A stretch of DNA of 14,042 bases, from positions 1 to 14,042 of the forward strand of contig JAHIMW010000037.1 of assembly GCA_018896355.1 (NCBI GenBank), written 5' to 3'. Below, in pieces: positions 13,964-14,042 of the stretch. Positions within the stretch are counted from its first letter, which is position 1. Each line of letters opens with the position of its first letter. The notes under the pieces were generated by a model that had not been told where the DNA came from, searched no databases, and worked only from the letters and a program-made list of their open reading frames with translations. Both the position numbers and the translations under genes were made by a program. This DNA is from Pseudomonadota bacterium (GTDB lineage Bacteria > Desulfobacterota > Syntrophia > Syntrophales > UBA5619).

Positions 13964-14042
13964 GGGGGCGTCACGGTTTCGACGGGGATATGTGAAGCTG
14001 CATAAGCGTACCGAGGTTCCTGCAGGCCTCGTTAAACAGGCA
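13964..14042 (+). ncRNA. ssrA: tmRNA (transfer-messenger RNA), 5' part; continues past the window
   Basis: The stretch begins GGGGGCGTCACGG followed by TTTCGACGGGGA, the conserved 5' end of one-piece tmRNA: acceptor-stem strand plus the D-loop-like TTCGACGGG. It continues with helix 2 and the first pseudoknot region (ACCGAGG with GCCTCGT). Only 79 bases are in the window, so the tag reading frame, later pseudoknots and 3' tRNA half are not visible. The product rescues stalled ribosomes and tags the incomplete protein for degradation. Location just after smpB, with its own promoter, is the usual arrangement. The exact 5' base may be off by one or two. Confidence 0.93.

Noticed and set aside
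1..14042. CRISPR array, toxin-antitoxin, phage or defence genes
   Set aside because: No spaced direct-repeat array and no proteins of such types were seen; every long gene is housekeeping or small regulatory.

Overview
The window reads as a GC-rich chromosome from the former Deltaproteobacteria (Desulfobacterota), possibly a Syntrophus-like lineage. This placement is inference, from the infC-rpmI-rplT-pheS-pheT-ihfA-merR order, a PxxKW-type cysteine-rich protein, a mannose-type PTS remnant with EIID, HPr and EI, and a long PlsB-type acyltransferase. No 16S or other decisive marker is present. Almost all of the DNA is housekeeping and coding density is high.

Layout. 1-5252 (+) is a translation/nucleoid operon: the 3' part of infC (IF3), rpmI (L35), rplT (L20), pheS, pheT, ihfA and a MerR-type regulator. 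It closes with a hairpin at 5262-5301 that can serve as a bidirectional terminator shared with a convergent small cysteine-rich protein gene (5333-5614, -). That gene has its own promoter and a leader that can fold into a terminator-like hairpin. 5980-11503 (+) is a second operon: PTS EIID, HPr, EI, then PlsB-type glycerol-3-phosphate acyltransferase. Convergent to it is eno (11711-13000, -), with a 207-base spacer full of inverted repeats. Divergent from eno is smpB (13275-13751, +), followed by the 5' end of tmRNA (ssrA, from about 13964, running off the window). SmpB and tmRNA are partners in trans-translation.

The most unusual content is not a gene. A 27-29 base palindrome, with arms beginning GGGGACA and ending TGTCCCC, occurs at six places in 14 kb. 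One lies 1 base after the pheS stop. One is inside pheT as exactly nine in-frame codons. One lies 8 bases before the merR start. One is inside the first 17 codons of plsB. Two lie back to back at the 3' end of eno, where one supplies the eno stop codon. Two subfamilies differ in the inner stem by base changes that preserve pairing. It behaves like a REP-like or Rickettsia-palindromic-element-like short mobile repeat that tolerates, and contributes to, protein-coding sequence. A separate 86-base imperfect inverted repeat (11528-11613) and a heptamer-repeat hairpin between rpmI and rplT (543-606) are further repeat-derived structures.
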